Assembly (NCBI GenBank): GCA_038380435.1
Contig: JAWZYU010000024.1
Location: 53,220,613 to 53,284,612, forward strand
DNA length: 64,000 bases
Reading direction: 5' to 3'
From: Ryuthela nishihirai
Lineage: Eukaryota; Arthropoda; Arachnida; Araneae; Heptathelidae
Below, piece after piece: positions 21,024 through 31,979 of this stretch (its first letter is position 1; every line of letters begins with the position of its first letter). The position numbers and the translations under genes are program-made. The notes below the pieces were generated by a model. That model searched no databases. It worked only from the letters and a program-made list of their open reading frames with translations, and was not told where the DNA came from.

Positions 21024-21415
21024 ATGGGGGGCGGGGTGGCTCAGTCGGTAGCGCGCCAGGCTCGTAATCTGTAGTTCCCAGGTTCGAGTCCCAGCTGGGT
21101 CAGCGTTGAGATTTATCTCCGCAAAATTCCCCGCCTTGCCCACGGTCAGTAGGGGACACCGATGGGCTCGGAAAGACCGCCGTCCGTCGGATGGGACGTT
21201 AAGCCGTGGCCCCGTGTGTGGGAGAGCCATACACTGTGCACGTTAAAGAATACGCTGGATGGCCTTGACGGGAGGCTACCATCTGTCTCCCAACAGCTGT
21301 TCCAGTGGGTCCCCTCCCCCACCCTTCTCTGAGCCTTCGGGGGTTGATGTGACCTGGCCATTTAGCCCATGGTGTGCAAAAAAGTGCCGCTCAGAGGTAA
21401 AACAACCCAACCCAA
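21024..21415 (+). mobile_element. SINE1, complete, reference-quality copy
   Basis: A perfect 12-bp duplication TCTACTTTTAAT (21012-21023, 21416-21427) fixes both ends at 392 bp. Structure: tRNA-like head of about 75 nt, a central body with GGGACGTTAAGCCGTGG and GCACGTTAAAGAACACGC, and a 3' end GGTAAAACAACCCAACCC. The central GACGTTAA / CACGTTAAAGAAC words resemble the conserved core shared by many invertebrate SINEs (recalled, not searched). It ends 117 bp before exon A. Confidence 0.95.
21037..21091 (+). promoter_or_regulatory. internal RNA polymerase III promoter of SINE1 (A and B boxes)
   Basis: TGGCTCAGTCGG (21037-21048) and GGTTCGAGTCC (21081-21091) match tRNA A- and B-box consensus at near-normal spacing. 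All complete SINE1 copies carry the same pair. Confidence 0.85.
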
Positions 21416-21544
21416 TCTACTTTTAATTACTAATTTAAAAATACGTAAATGTGTAGTGCTTGATTCTCTAATATTAATTGAAAATCAATTTAAGAAGTAT
21501 TCAAATTGGCATTTGCCTTCATGATGTTATTTCTTCTCTTTCAG

Positions 21545-21634
21545 CTGATTTAAATCGCATGTCCATCCAATACGTGCTGAATCCTTTCGAGAATGCCACG
21601 AACGACATCTTCCATTTCAAAGTCGTTGATCAAG
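21545..21634 (+). CDS. Frem2: FREM2-like exon A: end of last CSPG repeat
   Basis: A 90-nt exon in phase 1 at both ends, between a pyrimidine-rich acceptor ending TTCTCTTTCAG and donor GTAAGA. It encodes about 30 residues (ADLNRMSIQYVLNP...FHFKVVDQ), the typical end of a CSPG repeat, where a D-x-N/D-...-YVL strand precedes an F-x-F-x-V-x-D strand. In vertebrate FREM2 the equivalent piece directly precedes the linker to the first Calx-beta domain, as here. The preceding exon should end in phase 1; I could not find it in the 21.5 kb to the left. Confidence 0.85.
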
Positions 21635-21907
21635 GTAAGAATTTGATCTCCATCTTAAAAATGGTTCAGTTTCACCTTCTGATTCTGTGCCGTGAATAAA
21701 TGAATGAAGAGAAAGGGAAAGACAGAATTATAAGAATTATAAAGTAAGATGCAAGGCAATGTCATCTCGGCTTAGACATTTTATTCTTATTTTTCATTTT
21801 AATTGAAAATTATCACATGATGATTATTAGCTCATTGGAACTTTACACGAAGACTATATCTTTGTTACGCTAACTGAAAGCGGAGACGACATTACTTTTC
21901 AGTTTCG

Positions 21908-22116
21908 GTCTGACTTCTGAGCGGCACTTTTCTTGGAATTCTTGGAATACAATTAATTTTTAGTTTTAGATGTTTCATAGAATTATTATTCGATGGTTTA
22001 GATGCTTAATAGAATTAATATTAATGCTGGATTAAATTTCTTTAAAAGAAATAATGGACTAAATAGTCAAGTCACAAAATCTCCAAGATTGAGGAAGGAG
22101 ATCCACTGGACAACTG
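21908..22116 (-). mobile_element. old SINE1, 3' part left of the piggyBac MITE
   Basis: CTGAGCGGCACTTTTC at 21918, then an unrelated A+T stretch, then diverged body (GGACTAAATAGTCAAGTCAC) up to ...CACTGGACAACTG at the TTAA target. Confidence 0.75.
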
Positions 22117-22653
22117 TTAACCCTTTCACGACTAAGGGAAACATTTTTCCCCATTTTAAAATTGGTGATTGTCGTATTTAATTATAACCTTATCTGCATT
22201 TTTTATACAGAATGTCAAAATAGAACGTATGCCGAACGCAATTACGTAAACGGGAACGTTTAGAAAACAAAAACAGAACTGTCAGGACGCATAATATATG
22301 TACTATGTGCAATGTCCATCTTTGCCTCACTACCAAAAGAAATTGCTTCGCAGAATATCATAATTAGCACATCATTTTGTATAGTAATTTTATTTCATAA
22401 TTTTGTGTTATTTTAGTTAACATTTTGTTCTAATAAACCAATAAATAAAAGACATTGCATAATAAGCCTAACTATAATTTCTGTTACCTTTATAGTCCAT
22501 TGGGAAAAATATTTCCCATAAAATTCCAAAAAAACTACACATTGTTATGTATTTTTCTTATGATTTTTATTTATTTTACGTCTAAACAAACTAAAATAAA
22601 CAGTTACATACTAATATTTACTCTTAGAAACCTTATGGTCCTGAAAAGGTTAA
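22117..22653 (+). mobile_element. piggyBac-like MITE inserted in an old SINE1
   Basis: Flanked by TTAA on both sides, with terminal repeats CCCTTTCACGAC and (reversed) CCTTTTCAGGAC. TTAA target plus a CCC-start inverted repeat is the piggyBac signature. 537 bp including both TTAA, with no transposase. The SINE1 sequence resumes exactly across the insertion. Confidence 0.85.
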
Positions 22654-22936
22654 GAGACTGATGAGCCTCTCGTCAAGGCCATCCAGTGTGTTCTTTTAAC
22701 GTGCACATGTTACGACTCTCCTCACACGGACCCACGGATTAACGTACCTCCAATGGACGGCCCACGACTATCGGAAGGACGTTACGCCGTGGTCCAAGCC
22801 CAGCATATCATTTCTCACTGAGGGAACGGTGAAGGTTAACAGAGAAAATCTGTAAGCAAGTTACAATTGGAACTTGACCCTGGGCATATGAGATTAGGAT
22901 TCCAAGCGCTGCCGACTGATTAACACCCGGCCCTTG
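22654..22936 (-). mobile_element. old SINE1, continuation right of the piggyBac MITE
   Basis: GAGACTGATGAGCCTCTCGT and CCATCCAGTGTGTTCTT resume the body where the left part stopped. It ends in a degraded tRNA head (CTGCCGACTGATTAACACCC). Confidence 0.8.
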
Positions 22937-23261
22937 TACCTTTAAAGCGACTGAATTTGAGTTGCGTTCCGTAGGCGATTGAATAGGCGATCTTACTTGA
23001 TGGTCGTGAGGTATCTCCGAGGCATGTGATTGGGAGGTGATGAATTCGTATGACACCAGAATCAACACAGTTTTTCCATAAAACTGGTGCCAGTGTATCA
23101 GAATGACTTATTTCAAAAGTGCTGGAACAAAAGGAAATTGTATCGAGATAAACAATCCAATAGAATCGACAGAAATTGGTATTTCACAAAACTCTCATGA
23201 ACTCTTTTTCTCGTAGCATTAAAAACATTTCACCAGCTTCGGCGGCGGAATAAATTGAATC
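22937..23261. other. intron sequence, nothing recognised
   Basis: First FREM2 intron, short frames only. Confidence 0.6.
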
Positions 23262-23646
23262 GGGTTGGGTTGTTTTACCTCTGAACGGCACTTTTTTGCA
23301 CACCATGGGCTAAATGGCCAGGTCACAAGGACCCCGAAGACTCAGAGAAGGTTGAGGGAGGGGACCCACTAGAACAGCTGTTGGGAGACAGATAGTAGCC
23401 TCCCGTCAAGGCCATCCAGCGTGTTCTTTAACGTGCACAGGGTATGGCTCTCCCACACATGGGGCCATGGCTTAACGTCCCATCCGAAGGACGGCGGTCT
23501 TTCCAAGCCCATCGGTGTCCCCTACTGACCGTGGGCAGGGAGGGGAATTTTGCGGAGATAAATCTCAACGCTGACCCAGCTGGGACTCGAACCTGGGAAC
23601 TACAGATTACGAGCATGGCGCGCTACCGACTGAGCCACCCCCGCCC
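23262..23646 (-). mobile_element. SINE1, complete, beside the 97-bp shared flank
   Basis: A complete inverted copy followed at its head side by the 97-bp segment also present at 6483-6579. The SINE-plus-flank unit (about 480 bp) is shared between the two loci. Confidence 0.93.
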
Positions 23647-23744
23647 CTCAATTAACAGGAATGTTGGTTTACTCACCAGAGTGCAATCTTTTCCATCTGT
23701 AATTAGATCAGCGTCATGCGAAATTCAACCGTTTTTATTTCATG
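23647..23744 (-). repeat. second copy of the 97-bp SINE1 flank
   Basis: Reverse complement of 6483-6579. Beyond 23744 this locus continues into different sequence (ACTTGCTAAAATTGCAG), whereas the other copy meets a SINE1. Confidence 0.88.
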
Positions 23745-24737
23745 ACTTGCTAAAATTGCAGTGGCCAAGTTATAAATGTTTGTCTGTGTAACCCTTAAAC
23801 CGGATTGTTCCAGATCGAGCCGACTCCAGTCTTGACAAACGACGGAGAAGCTCGAACTGTCGACCCTCTTTGCACATGAGTAGCGAGATCGCTGGCGGAG
23901 ATTTTTTGCATTCGGTGTGTGTTGAACTCGGAGTTCTGTGACATTTGTCGTATGCTGATTTTGGCTCCACCGCAGAATGAGGAAGTGCATCAATCTTCGC
24001 AGTGGGTCAAAAACTGAGGGGGAAAAGACACGGCGTCAGGGGCAAGGACAGCTTTGGCTCCGAGTAATCCAATTCTCCAGGAGCATCTGGACTCCATCAG
24101 GAAATCATTTTCACTCGGAACGTCACTTGCAGCTACTGGTCGTAAGGGAACGACCACACAGAAAGATATTGGAGCTCTTTAACGTTATGAGCGTTGACAA
24201 ACTTCCTGACTTCTTCAAACAAAATATTGCGCACAACGGAGGTGGCCTCACGGCAAACTGAAGAGGATGCAGTTGCCATCTCCGTTGTCCGTGATGGTTT
24301 TTTTTTTAAACTACCGATAGTTTCAAAACCTTAATATAAGCTCGAACGGGTTTCTGTGTGGCTGTGGACCACGGAAAAGTGCATTTCCGTCGCCTGTTAA
24401 AAAACAGAAATGGCGTCTCTGTTTCAGTTTGGGAGCGAAGAAACGAGTCTTTGATGGATGATTTCCTTTCGACGTCATCGAAGTGGCGAGACTCTTCACC
24501 CACGATGCATGAAACTAAAGACCGAAAACAAATAAGTGGCACGTAATGTTAATAATCCTACACCAAGCTTTGCATTTTTCATTTTTTCCCAATAAAGATA
24601 AAAAAAAATGCAACAGATTTAAAGTTCTATTTCACTTTTGAAATCCGCGTCTTCTATACGAGTGGATTTTTCTCTAAACGGAGAACGTTTTTTTTTTATT
24701 CATTAATTTGAAATGGAACTGAAGACGTATTTTCAAA
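23745..24737. other. intron sequence, apparently single-copy
   Basis: Frames of 60-96 codons on both strands (such as 23977-24261 +) without recognisable motifs. Confidence 0.5.
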
Positions 24738-24779
24738 CAGACTGTACACGCTCCAGTTACCGTTCACAGCAAACTGCAG
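24738..24779 (+). mobile_element. MITE fragment
   Basis: About 40 bp (CTGTACACGCTCCAGTTACC and onward to CAGCAAACTG) matching the palindromic part of the Tc1-like MITE. It has no terminal repeat. Confidence 0.6.
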
Positions 24780-24927
24780 CGAGTTGACTTTCTACGAAGA
24801 CTGTTGCCTTAGATTTCGTTGGAAGATCTCACCAATGAAATTACGAAATGCTAAATCAGTGTGCTTTGAAACAAAAGACAAAGATCCGTGTCTCCTTTGT
24901 GATTCAATACTGGTTCCTTCTGCTCCA

Positions 24928-25312
24928 TGGGGAGGGGATGGCTCAGTCGGTAGCGCACCAGGCTCGTAATCTGTAGTTCCCAGGTTCGAGTTCCAGCTGG
25001 GTCAGCGTTGAGATTTATCTCCGCAAAATTCCCCGCTCACGGTCAGTAGGGGACACCGATGGGCTTGGAAATGCCGCCGTCCGTCGGATGGGACGTTAAA
25101 CCGTGGTCCCGTCTGCGGGAGAGCCATACCCTGTGCACGTTAAAGAACACGCTGGATGGCCTTGACGGGAGGCTACCATCTGTCTCCCAACAGCTGTTCC
25201 AGTGGGTCCCCTCCCCCAAACTTCTCTGAGCCTTCGGGGTCCATGTGACCTGGCCATTTAGCCCATGGTGTGCAAAAAAGTGCCGCTCAGAGGTAAAACA
25301 ACAACAACCCAA
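24928..25312 (+). mobile_element. SINE1, target duplication CCTTCTGCTCCA
   Basis: Perfect 12-bp duplication at 24916-24927 and 25313-25324. Tail extended to ACAACAACAACCCAA. Confidence 0.95.
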
Positions 25313-25324
25313 CCTTCTGCTCCA

Positions 25325-25977
25325 CAGCCAAACACGCTCACCATTTTTGTCACTGGCTTTCTTTTAAGAAACTTCAGCTGACAGCTGAGTTTAAAGAAAC
25401 CAGTTTCTGAACAAACCAATTTTATGAACTCGCCAAATGAATTGATCTGTTGTTCATCAGGAATCGCCCCATTAAAAAAACTGATGGTGTGCCAAAGGGT
25501 CCCACCCAGACTGGTGCTAGAGAGACCTCCGAGTGGGGATGTTTAATAAACCTCCACCTACCCTTGCTCACCACCCACAGAATGATCACGTGATGTCCTG
25601 ATTAAAGAGGGACCTTCCCGGGAGGTGGGCTAATGAGGCGATCAACTGTCACCGTTGCGAGAGTAAATATAAACCTGGCGCCGAACCCAACGTTAATGAT
25701 AGGGAAGATAATGGGTGGCGGAGATCGCCCTCGTCAATGTCTGACAGGGAATTTTTCGGAAACCATTTACTAAGAGATCAGATCAATGCGCTGAGATGAT
25801 GTGGGCAGAAGGACGTCAAGAGGCGGGGGAGGCTGCGCATCACATGAGAGGGAGCGTTGCGGAGCTTGTTGCTAAGGGTAGAGATGGAAACGGGACACAA
25901 AGTATGATACCTGACCCTCGATGGTGATGTGGAATGTGTCAATCTTTGCATATTCAGGAATGAGAGGATTCTTGTAT
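25325..25977. other. intron sequence, moderately GC-rich
   Basis: No frame over 60 codons that I can support. 25500-25900 is GC-richer than the surroundings. Confidence 0.5.
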
Positions 25978-26118
25978 GTACAGTCGCTCAAAAAAGTATC
26001 CGAACACTATGATTGATTACAGAATTTAGAAAAAATATCTGGCAACGATTTTTTTTTAGAAATTAGTGATCTGGCAGCCTTCGTGTCACGTGATTACAGA
26101 ATTCAGGAAAAAATATTA
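25978..26118 (+). mobile_element. Tc1/mariner-like MITE, left end
   Basis: Begins GTACAGTCGCTCAAAAAAG and follows the family through CACGTGATTACAGAATTCAG. It is then lost in an A+T palindrome (26110-26145). Confidence 0.85.
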
Positions 26119-26145
26119 TATATATTATATATAATATTATAATAT
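26110..26145. repeat. A+T palindromic low-complexity tract
   Basis: A run of only A and T with overlapping TATATA/ATATTATA palindromes replaces the rest of the MITE that starts at 25978. It may mark a break-repair or slippage site. Confidence 0.6.
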
Positions 26146-26445
26146 GCAATATGTCCATCGCTTCATTAAACATCTTTTTTCGCAATCCATGCGAACTAAA
26201 ATCTTTCCAAATAAATCCTTCGCCCACACCCATGTGCTGGGACGAAAGAAACAAATGATTAAGAGTTGTCGATTTCATTCCCACGCAGTCGCTCTCACAT
26301 TATCAGCTGTTTATCTCCCAATTAATTACCTCGATGCTTCCTCACAAGTTCCTCACTTAATGTTACCAGGTTCAAATCGCCATTGTGTCTGCCTGCTTTG
26401 AGATTTTCTCCGTCAGTCCTCCACACTCGGTGAAAAAGAGCACAC
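26146..26445. other. intron sequence, nothing recognised
   Basis: One 85-codon + frame (26144-26401) without recognisable features. Confidence 0.5.
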
Positions 26446-26457
26446 CGATGAACTTGG

Positions 26458-26847
26458 TTTTTGTTTGGTTTGTTTTACCTCTGAGCGGCACTTTTTTGCA
26501 CACTATGGGCTAAATGGCCAGGTCACATGGACCCCGAAGGCTCAGAGAAGGTTGGGGGAGGGGACCCACTGGAACAGCTGTTGAGAGACAGATGGTAGCC
26601 TCCCGTCAAGGCCATCCAGCGTGTTCTTTAACGTGCACAGGGTATGTCTCTCCCGCACACGGAGCCACGGCTAAACGTCCCATCCGACGGACGGCGGTCT
26701 TTCCGAGCCCATCGGTGTCCCCTACTGACCGTGGGCAGGGCGGGGAATTTTGCGGAGATAAGTCTCAACGCTGACCCAGCTGGGACTCGAACCTAGGAAC
26801 TACAGATTACGAACCTGGCGCGCTACCGACTGAGCCACCCCCGCCCC
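26458..26847 (-). mobile_element. SINE1, target duplication CGATGAACTTGG
   Basis: Perfect 12-bp duplication at 26446-26457 and 26848-26859. Confidence 0.95.
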
Positions 26848-27058
26848 CGATGAACTTGGAAAAGGCAATTTCTGTTGGATGGGCGATAACTCTTGGAGAA
26901 ACATTTCCCTGTGAAATATGATTATTTGTATTAATTCTACCTACTCAGCTTAAAATGTTATTTAAAAAAAGATATTAATCGATAAGTTTGGTTGTATTTT
27001 CTGATTACCCCTTTACCGATGCAATTGTATAAATTTTCGAATTTTTATCGGAAGATGC

Positions 27059-27325
27059 ACTGATGGGCTTGGAAAGGCCGCCGTCCGTCGGATGGGACGT
27101 CAAGCCGTAGCCCAGTGTGCGGGAGAGCCATACCCTGTGCACGTTAAAGAACACGCTGGATGGCCTTGACGGGAGGCTACCATCTGTCTCCCAACAGCTA
27201 TTCCAGTGGGTCCCCTCCCCCAACCTTCTCTGAGCCTTCGGGGTTCTTGTGACTTGGCCATTTAGCCCATGGTGTGCAAAAAAAAAAGTGCCGCTCAGAG
27301 TTAAAACAACCCAATCCAACCCAAC
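27059..27325 (+). mobile_element. SINE1 tandem array, unit 1 (head missing)
   Basis: Begins within the body (TGATGGGCTTGGAAAGG) just after CGGAAGATG, a word that also starts the spacer between later units. Probably deleted by recombination at that word. Confidence 0.9.
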
Positions 27326-27400
27326 CGGAAGATGACTTTCTAAATCATCTTCCGGCAAATCGTTTTCGTATTTGAAGATCTTCTCCCTACATTTCGGAAT

Positions 27401-27799
27401 GGGGCGGGGGTGGCTCAGTCGGTAGTGCGTCAGGCTCGTAATCTGCAGTTTCCAAGTTCGAGTCCCAGCTGGGTCAGCGTTGAGACTTATCTCCGCAAAA
27501 CTCCCCGCCCTGCCCGCGGTCAGTAGGGGACACCGATGGGCTTGGTAAAGGCCGCCGTCCGTAGGATGGGACGTTAAGCCGTGGCCCCGTGTGCGGGAGA
27601 GACATACCCTGTGCACGTTAAAGAACACGCTGGATGGCCTTGACGGGAGGCTACCATCTGTCTCCCAACAGCTGTTCCAGTGGGTCCCCTCCCCCAACCT
27701 TCTCTGAGCCTTCGGGGTTCTTGTGACTTGGCCATTTAGCCCATGGTGTGCAAAAAAAAAGTGCCGCTCAGAGTTAAAACAACCCAATCCCAACCCAAC
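27401..27799 (+). mobile_element. SINE1 tandem array, unit 2
   Basis: A complete SINE1 preceded by a 75-bp spacer ending CTACATTTCGGAAT. Period to the next unit is 474 bp. Confidence 0.93.
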
Positions 27800-27874
27800 C
27801 GGAAGATGACTTTCTAAATCATCTTCTGGCAAATCGTTTTCGTATTTGAAGATCTTCCCCCTACATTTCGGAAT

Positions 27875-28270
27875 GGAGCGGGGGTGGCTCAGTCGGTAGC
27901 GCGCCAGGCTCGTAATCTGCAGTTTCCAGGTTCGAGACCCAGCTGGGTCAGCGTTGAGACTTATCTCCGCAAAACTCCCCGCCCTGCCCGCGGTCAGTAG
28001 GGGACACCGATGGGCTTGGTAAAGGTCGCCGTCCGTCGGATGGGACGTCAAACCGTGGCCCCGTGTGCGGGAGAGCCATACCCTGTGCACGTTAAAGAAC
28101 ACGCTGGATAGCCTTGACGGGAAGATACCATCTTTCTCGCAACAGCCGTTCCATTGGGTCCCCTCCCCCAACCTTCTCTGAACCTTCGGGGTTCTTGTGA
28201 CTTGGCCATTTAGCCCATGGTGTGCAAAAAAAAAGTGCCGCTCAGAGTTAAAACAACCCAATCCAACCCA
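27875..28270 (+). mobile_element. SINE1 tandem array, unit 3
   Basis: A complete SINE1 with the same 5' spacer. It shares GGTAAAGG(C/T)CGCCGTCC and an AAAAAAAAGTGCC expansion with unit 2, so these units copied each other. Confidence 0.93.
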
Positions 28271-28347
28271 ACCGGAAGATGACTTTCTAAATCATCTTCT
28301 GGCAAATCGTTTTCGTATTTGAAGATCTTCCCCCTACATTTCGGAAT

Positions 28348-28731
28348 GGGGCGGGGGTGCTCAGTCGGTAGCGCGCCAGGCTCGTAATCTGCAGTTTCCA
28401 GGTTCGAGTCTCAGCTGGGTCAGCGTTGAGACTTATCTCCGCAAAATTCCCCGCCCTGCCCACGGTCAGTAGGGGACACCGATGGGCTTGGAAAGGCCGC
28501 CGTCCGTCGGATGGGACGTTAAGCCGTGACTCCGTGTGCGGGAGAGCCATACCCTGTGAACCTTAAAGAACACGCTGGATGACCTTGACGAGAGGCTACC
28601 ATCTGTCTCCCAACAGCTGTTCCAGTGGGACCCCTCCCCCAACCTTCTCTGAGCCTTCGGGGTCCTTGTGACCTGGCCATTTAGCCCATGGTGTGCAAAA
28701 ATGTGCCGCTCAGAGGTAAAACAACCCAACC
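28348..28731 (+). mobile_element. SINE1 tandem array, unit 4
   Basis: A complete SINE1 flanked by CATTTCGGAAT at 28337-28347 and 28732-28742. The right duplication exists only here; the left one precedes every unit. Confidence 0.93.
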
Positions 28732-28742
28732 CATTTCGGAAT

Positions 28743-29205
28743 CGTTCTTTTTGCGAACCTTCAGACTATTGGAAATCATCCTCCTCTCTCTCGTGGCCGA
28801 TCACCTGACCTCCGTAGCTCTGTCTTCCCAATTAATCACCGGCAACTGCTGTCAGATGTTCTTACCGCCTCGCCGCTGAAGATAACCAAAACCGCGGCTA
28901 GTGTACGAAAGGTGATACAGCTCACGGCATCGCCTACGTCACGAGGTCAGAGGTGAGAAGTGTAGGCGAGGACCGTCTGCCACCGTTTCTTTTTCTTCGC
29001 CGATTTCCTTCCCCCCTCTTCCGACAGATGCGGCCAAGGTGGTGGTGCTGGGGATGGGTGGCGGAAGCGACGGCTACCGAGTACGGCCTGTTTGTTTATG
29101 TAGGCGGCGTTTCGAGCGCCAGATAGAACTCGTTGCCTTCTGCTACGGATGATGGGAAAGGAGTCAATGATATGGAGATGTCAAGAGGCTGATGAGCGGC
29201 TCGCG
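28743..29205. other. intron sequence, nothing recognised
   Basis: GC-richer stretch between the SINE1 tandem array and the inverted repeat. Confidence 0.5.
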
Positions 29206-29754
29206 GGAATTATTACGCGCTAACACGCACATGTCAGCAAGCCGTGGTAATCGTCCGCACCATGTCACATTGTGGTAGATGCTTTCAAGATGTGGCTGAC
29301 GAGGTTTCTTGGACTCTGTGGAGTCGTCGCCGTTAGTATACCGAAAGACACTTAGTCATCTACCAAAGCTTAAAAAGGAGTCCATGCCATTAGCGAGGAA
29401 AATTATTACAAAACACAACTTGGACTACATATATTTATGGAAGTTGGGTTGTTTTACCTCTGAGCAGCACTTTTTTGCACACCATGGGCTAAATGGCCAG
29501 GTCACATGGACCCCGAAGACTCAGAGAAGGTTGGGTGAGGGGACCCACTGAAATAGCTGTTGGGAGACAGATGGTAGCCTCCTGTCAAGACTATCCAGCG
29601 TGTTCTTTAACGTGCACAGGGTACGGTTCTCCCGCACACGGGGCCACGGCTTAATGTCCCATCCGACGGACGGCGACCTTTCCAAGTCCATAGGTGTCCC
29701 CTGCTGACCGTGGGCAGGGCGGGGAAATTTGCGGAGATAAATCTCAACGCTGAC
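29206..29754 (+). repeat. left arm of a large inverted repeat
   Basis: 549 bp repeated as reverse complement at 30382-30929 with very few differences (for example TTCTTGGACTC versus TTCTTCGACTC, and one A lost in an A-run). The arm consists of about 237 bp of otherwise single-copy DNA plus a SINE1. Confidence 0.92.
29443..29754 (-). mobile_element. SINE1 in the left inverted-repeat arm, head truncated
   Basis: Body and tail present, head lost after GCTGACGCAGTTGAGG. CATATATTTATG occurs on both sides (about 29428 and 29765), a likely target duplication. Confidence 0.9.
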
Positions 29755-30310
29755 GCAGTTGAGGCATATATTTATGTCACCAATATGCTGTCATGCTCTC
29801 GTTTAGTGAGAAAACGAGTAGCCTGTGCTGAAGATAATTAGCTTGGTGGGAGAGTAACGTGCAGGCTCCATTACTTTACACATTCCCGAAACAGAGAAGA
29901 GTAAGAACAAAATTTTATGGTACAACTTTCCTAGTTTAAAATGAATAAAGTGAAAAATATGCTCACATGTTTCAGAGTCGAAAACGCAGTTGCATGCTCA
30001 AGTGAAGAATTTGTTACGTTCATATGCGCAATTCGACGCAGGTGCAAAACCTTTCACTCTATTGGAGGATCCCTCGTGGGATGGGGCGCAATGCATTCCT
30101 TAAACGTGTGAGGATACTCTCCTTTCATATTTGAAAAATTCTCTTCCAAGACTACGTTGAATAAGAAATGAATTAAATGTCCATTTCTCAGTTAAGTTGA
30201 ATTCATTGAAAAGGCTGGAGGTGATATGAAAGGTCAGCTGAGTTGACAGATAGAGAAGACGATAGAACAGGGGGGGAGGGGAAAGTCTTCCATCTTGATT
30301 CCTTTTAGGA
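29755..30310. other. spacer of the large inverted repeat
   Basis: Apparently single-copy, no frame. Confidence 0.6.
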
Positions 30311-30692
30311 AAGCGGGGGTGGCTCAGTCAGTAGCGCGCCAGGCTCGTAATCTGTAGTTCCCAGGTTCGAGTCCCAGCTGGGTCAGCGTTGAGACTTATC
30401 TCCTCAAAATTCCCCGCCCTGCCCACGGTCAGTAGGGGACACCGCTGGGCTTGGAAAGGCCGCCGTCCGTCGGATGGGACGTTAAGCCGTGTCTCCGTGT
30501 GCGAGAGAGCCATACCCTGTGCACGTTAAAGAACACGCTGGATGGTCTTGACGGGAGGCTACCATCTGTCTCCCAACAGCTATTTCAGTGGGTCCCCTCA
30601 CCCAACCTTCTCTGAGTCTTCGGGGTCCATGTGACCTGGCCATTTAGCCCATGGTGTGCAAAAAAGTGCCGCTCAGAGGTAAAACAACCCAA
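30311..30692 (+). mobile_element. SINE1 in the right inverted-repeat arm, complete
   Basis: Same SINE as in the left arm but with its tRNA head, which lies outside the duplicated arm. Confidence 0.93.
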
Positions 30693-30929
30693 CTTCCATA
30701 AATATATGTAGTCCAAGTTGTGTTTGTAATAATTTTCCTCGCTAATGGCATGGACTCCTTTTTAAGCTTTGGTAGATGACTAAGTGTCTTTCGGTATACT
30801 AACGGCGACGACTCCACAGAGTCGAAGAAACCTCGTCAGCCACATCTTGAAAGCATCTACCACAATGTGACATGGTGCGGACGATTACCACGGCTTGCTG
30901 ACATGTGCGTGTTAGCGCGTAATAATTCC
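30382..30929 (-). repeat. right arm of the large inverted repeat
   Basis: 548-bp reverse complement of 29206-29754, separated from it by 627 bp. Its SINE1 keeps its tRNA head beyond the arm, and a different truncated SINE1 starts exactly where the arm ends (30930). Confidence 0.92.
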
Positions 30930-31102
30930 GTGTTAAAGAACACGCTGGATGGCCTTGACGGGAGCCTACCATCTGTCTCCCAACAGCTGTTCCAGTGGGT
31001 CCCCTCCCTCAACCTTCTCTGAGCCTTCGGGGTCCATGTGACCTTGCCATTTAGCCCATGGTGTGCAAAAAAGTGCCGCTCAGAGGTAAAACAACCCAAC
31101 CC
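30930..31102 (+). mobile_element. SINE1, 5'-truncated
   Basis: Begins GTGTTAAAGAACACGCTGG exactly at the end of the right inverted-repeat arm and runs to the AACCCAACCC tail. Confidence 0.9.
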
Positions 31103-31979
31103 TTCCCAAAGTGGCCAACAAATCCAAAGAGCAACTGGATCAATGTGAGAAAGCTCATCTTGGGTGTTAGAAGAGCGAAACCGGCAAATCATCTCTAACA
31201 GATGAGCTCTCCACTCCTCTCCAAACCATGAAAAACAAAAAACTCATTGAAATCTAAGCAAAGAAATCTGTTCTTGACATCTGTCAAGATCAGTGGATAT
31301 TATGAGATTCCCAGACTTTTTACCTTTTTCAAATCAGAATGGTGGGATTTGTTATTTAGTCCCAAAACTACTTAAATATAGTTAAGCTGCAAATTCCCTG
31401 GGAAGTCCTGGGTTTAAAAGAATCGAGACAACTCCATTTTTTGTGTGTGACGTGAGAGATGATGTAAGATGCGGCGGAACGTGTCTCTGCCTCTCATCAT
31501 CCATGACTGGCACAATCGTTGAGGTTGAAACGATGGCGGACGTTGACTTGCCTCTTTCATCTACTCGTGACTCTCTTATCTCTGAACCGTCATCAACCTT
31601 ACCTCCTATCTGCTTCTCCCTCGCATCTTCCCATTCATTAATACTCATCCTAGACACGTGTTCAACTGGCCACGTGATCTCTCTTCGCTTAACAATTATT
31701 GTCCTCTTGCGTTCCGCTCGATAACGTTCAGAGCACCACAAATGCGACGATTGAAATGAGCCATGTTCGTGGTTTGAAACACGAGAATGGCTCATTTCAA
31801 GCCTCGCAGAGCCCCATTGATTACCAAGTTAAAATTACGGTAAAGATGGTGGAAAGACACGGTAGCGATTAGACAGGCAGTCTCGTGGTACAAAAATATG
31901 ACGGAAAGACTTTTCTAAAAGGTGGGAGAATGGTAATACGAAGGTAGAGGTAAGACAGGAGAGAGGTAAGGGAGTGGTG
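31103..31979. other. intron sequence with one long unassigned frame and a small hairpin
   Basis: A 137-codon - frame (31795-31382) has no motif I know. TTGAAATGAGCCAT (31751) and ATGGCTCATTTCAA (ending 31800) form a hairpin with 14 perfect base pairs and more inside. Confidence 0.45.

Noticed and set aside
27005..28261. A 418-residue frame on the - strand
   Set aside because: It crosses three tandem SINE1 copies and their spacers; the length is a consequence of the tandem array.
31382..31795. 137-residue - strand frame
   Set aside because: No recognisable motif; overlapped by an opposite-strand frame of similar quality.
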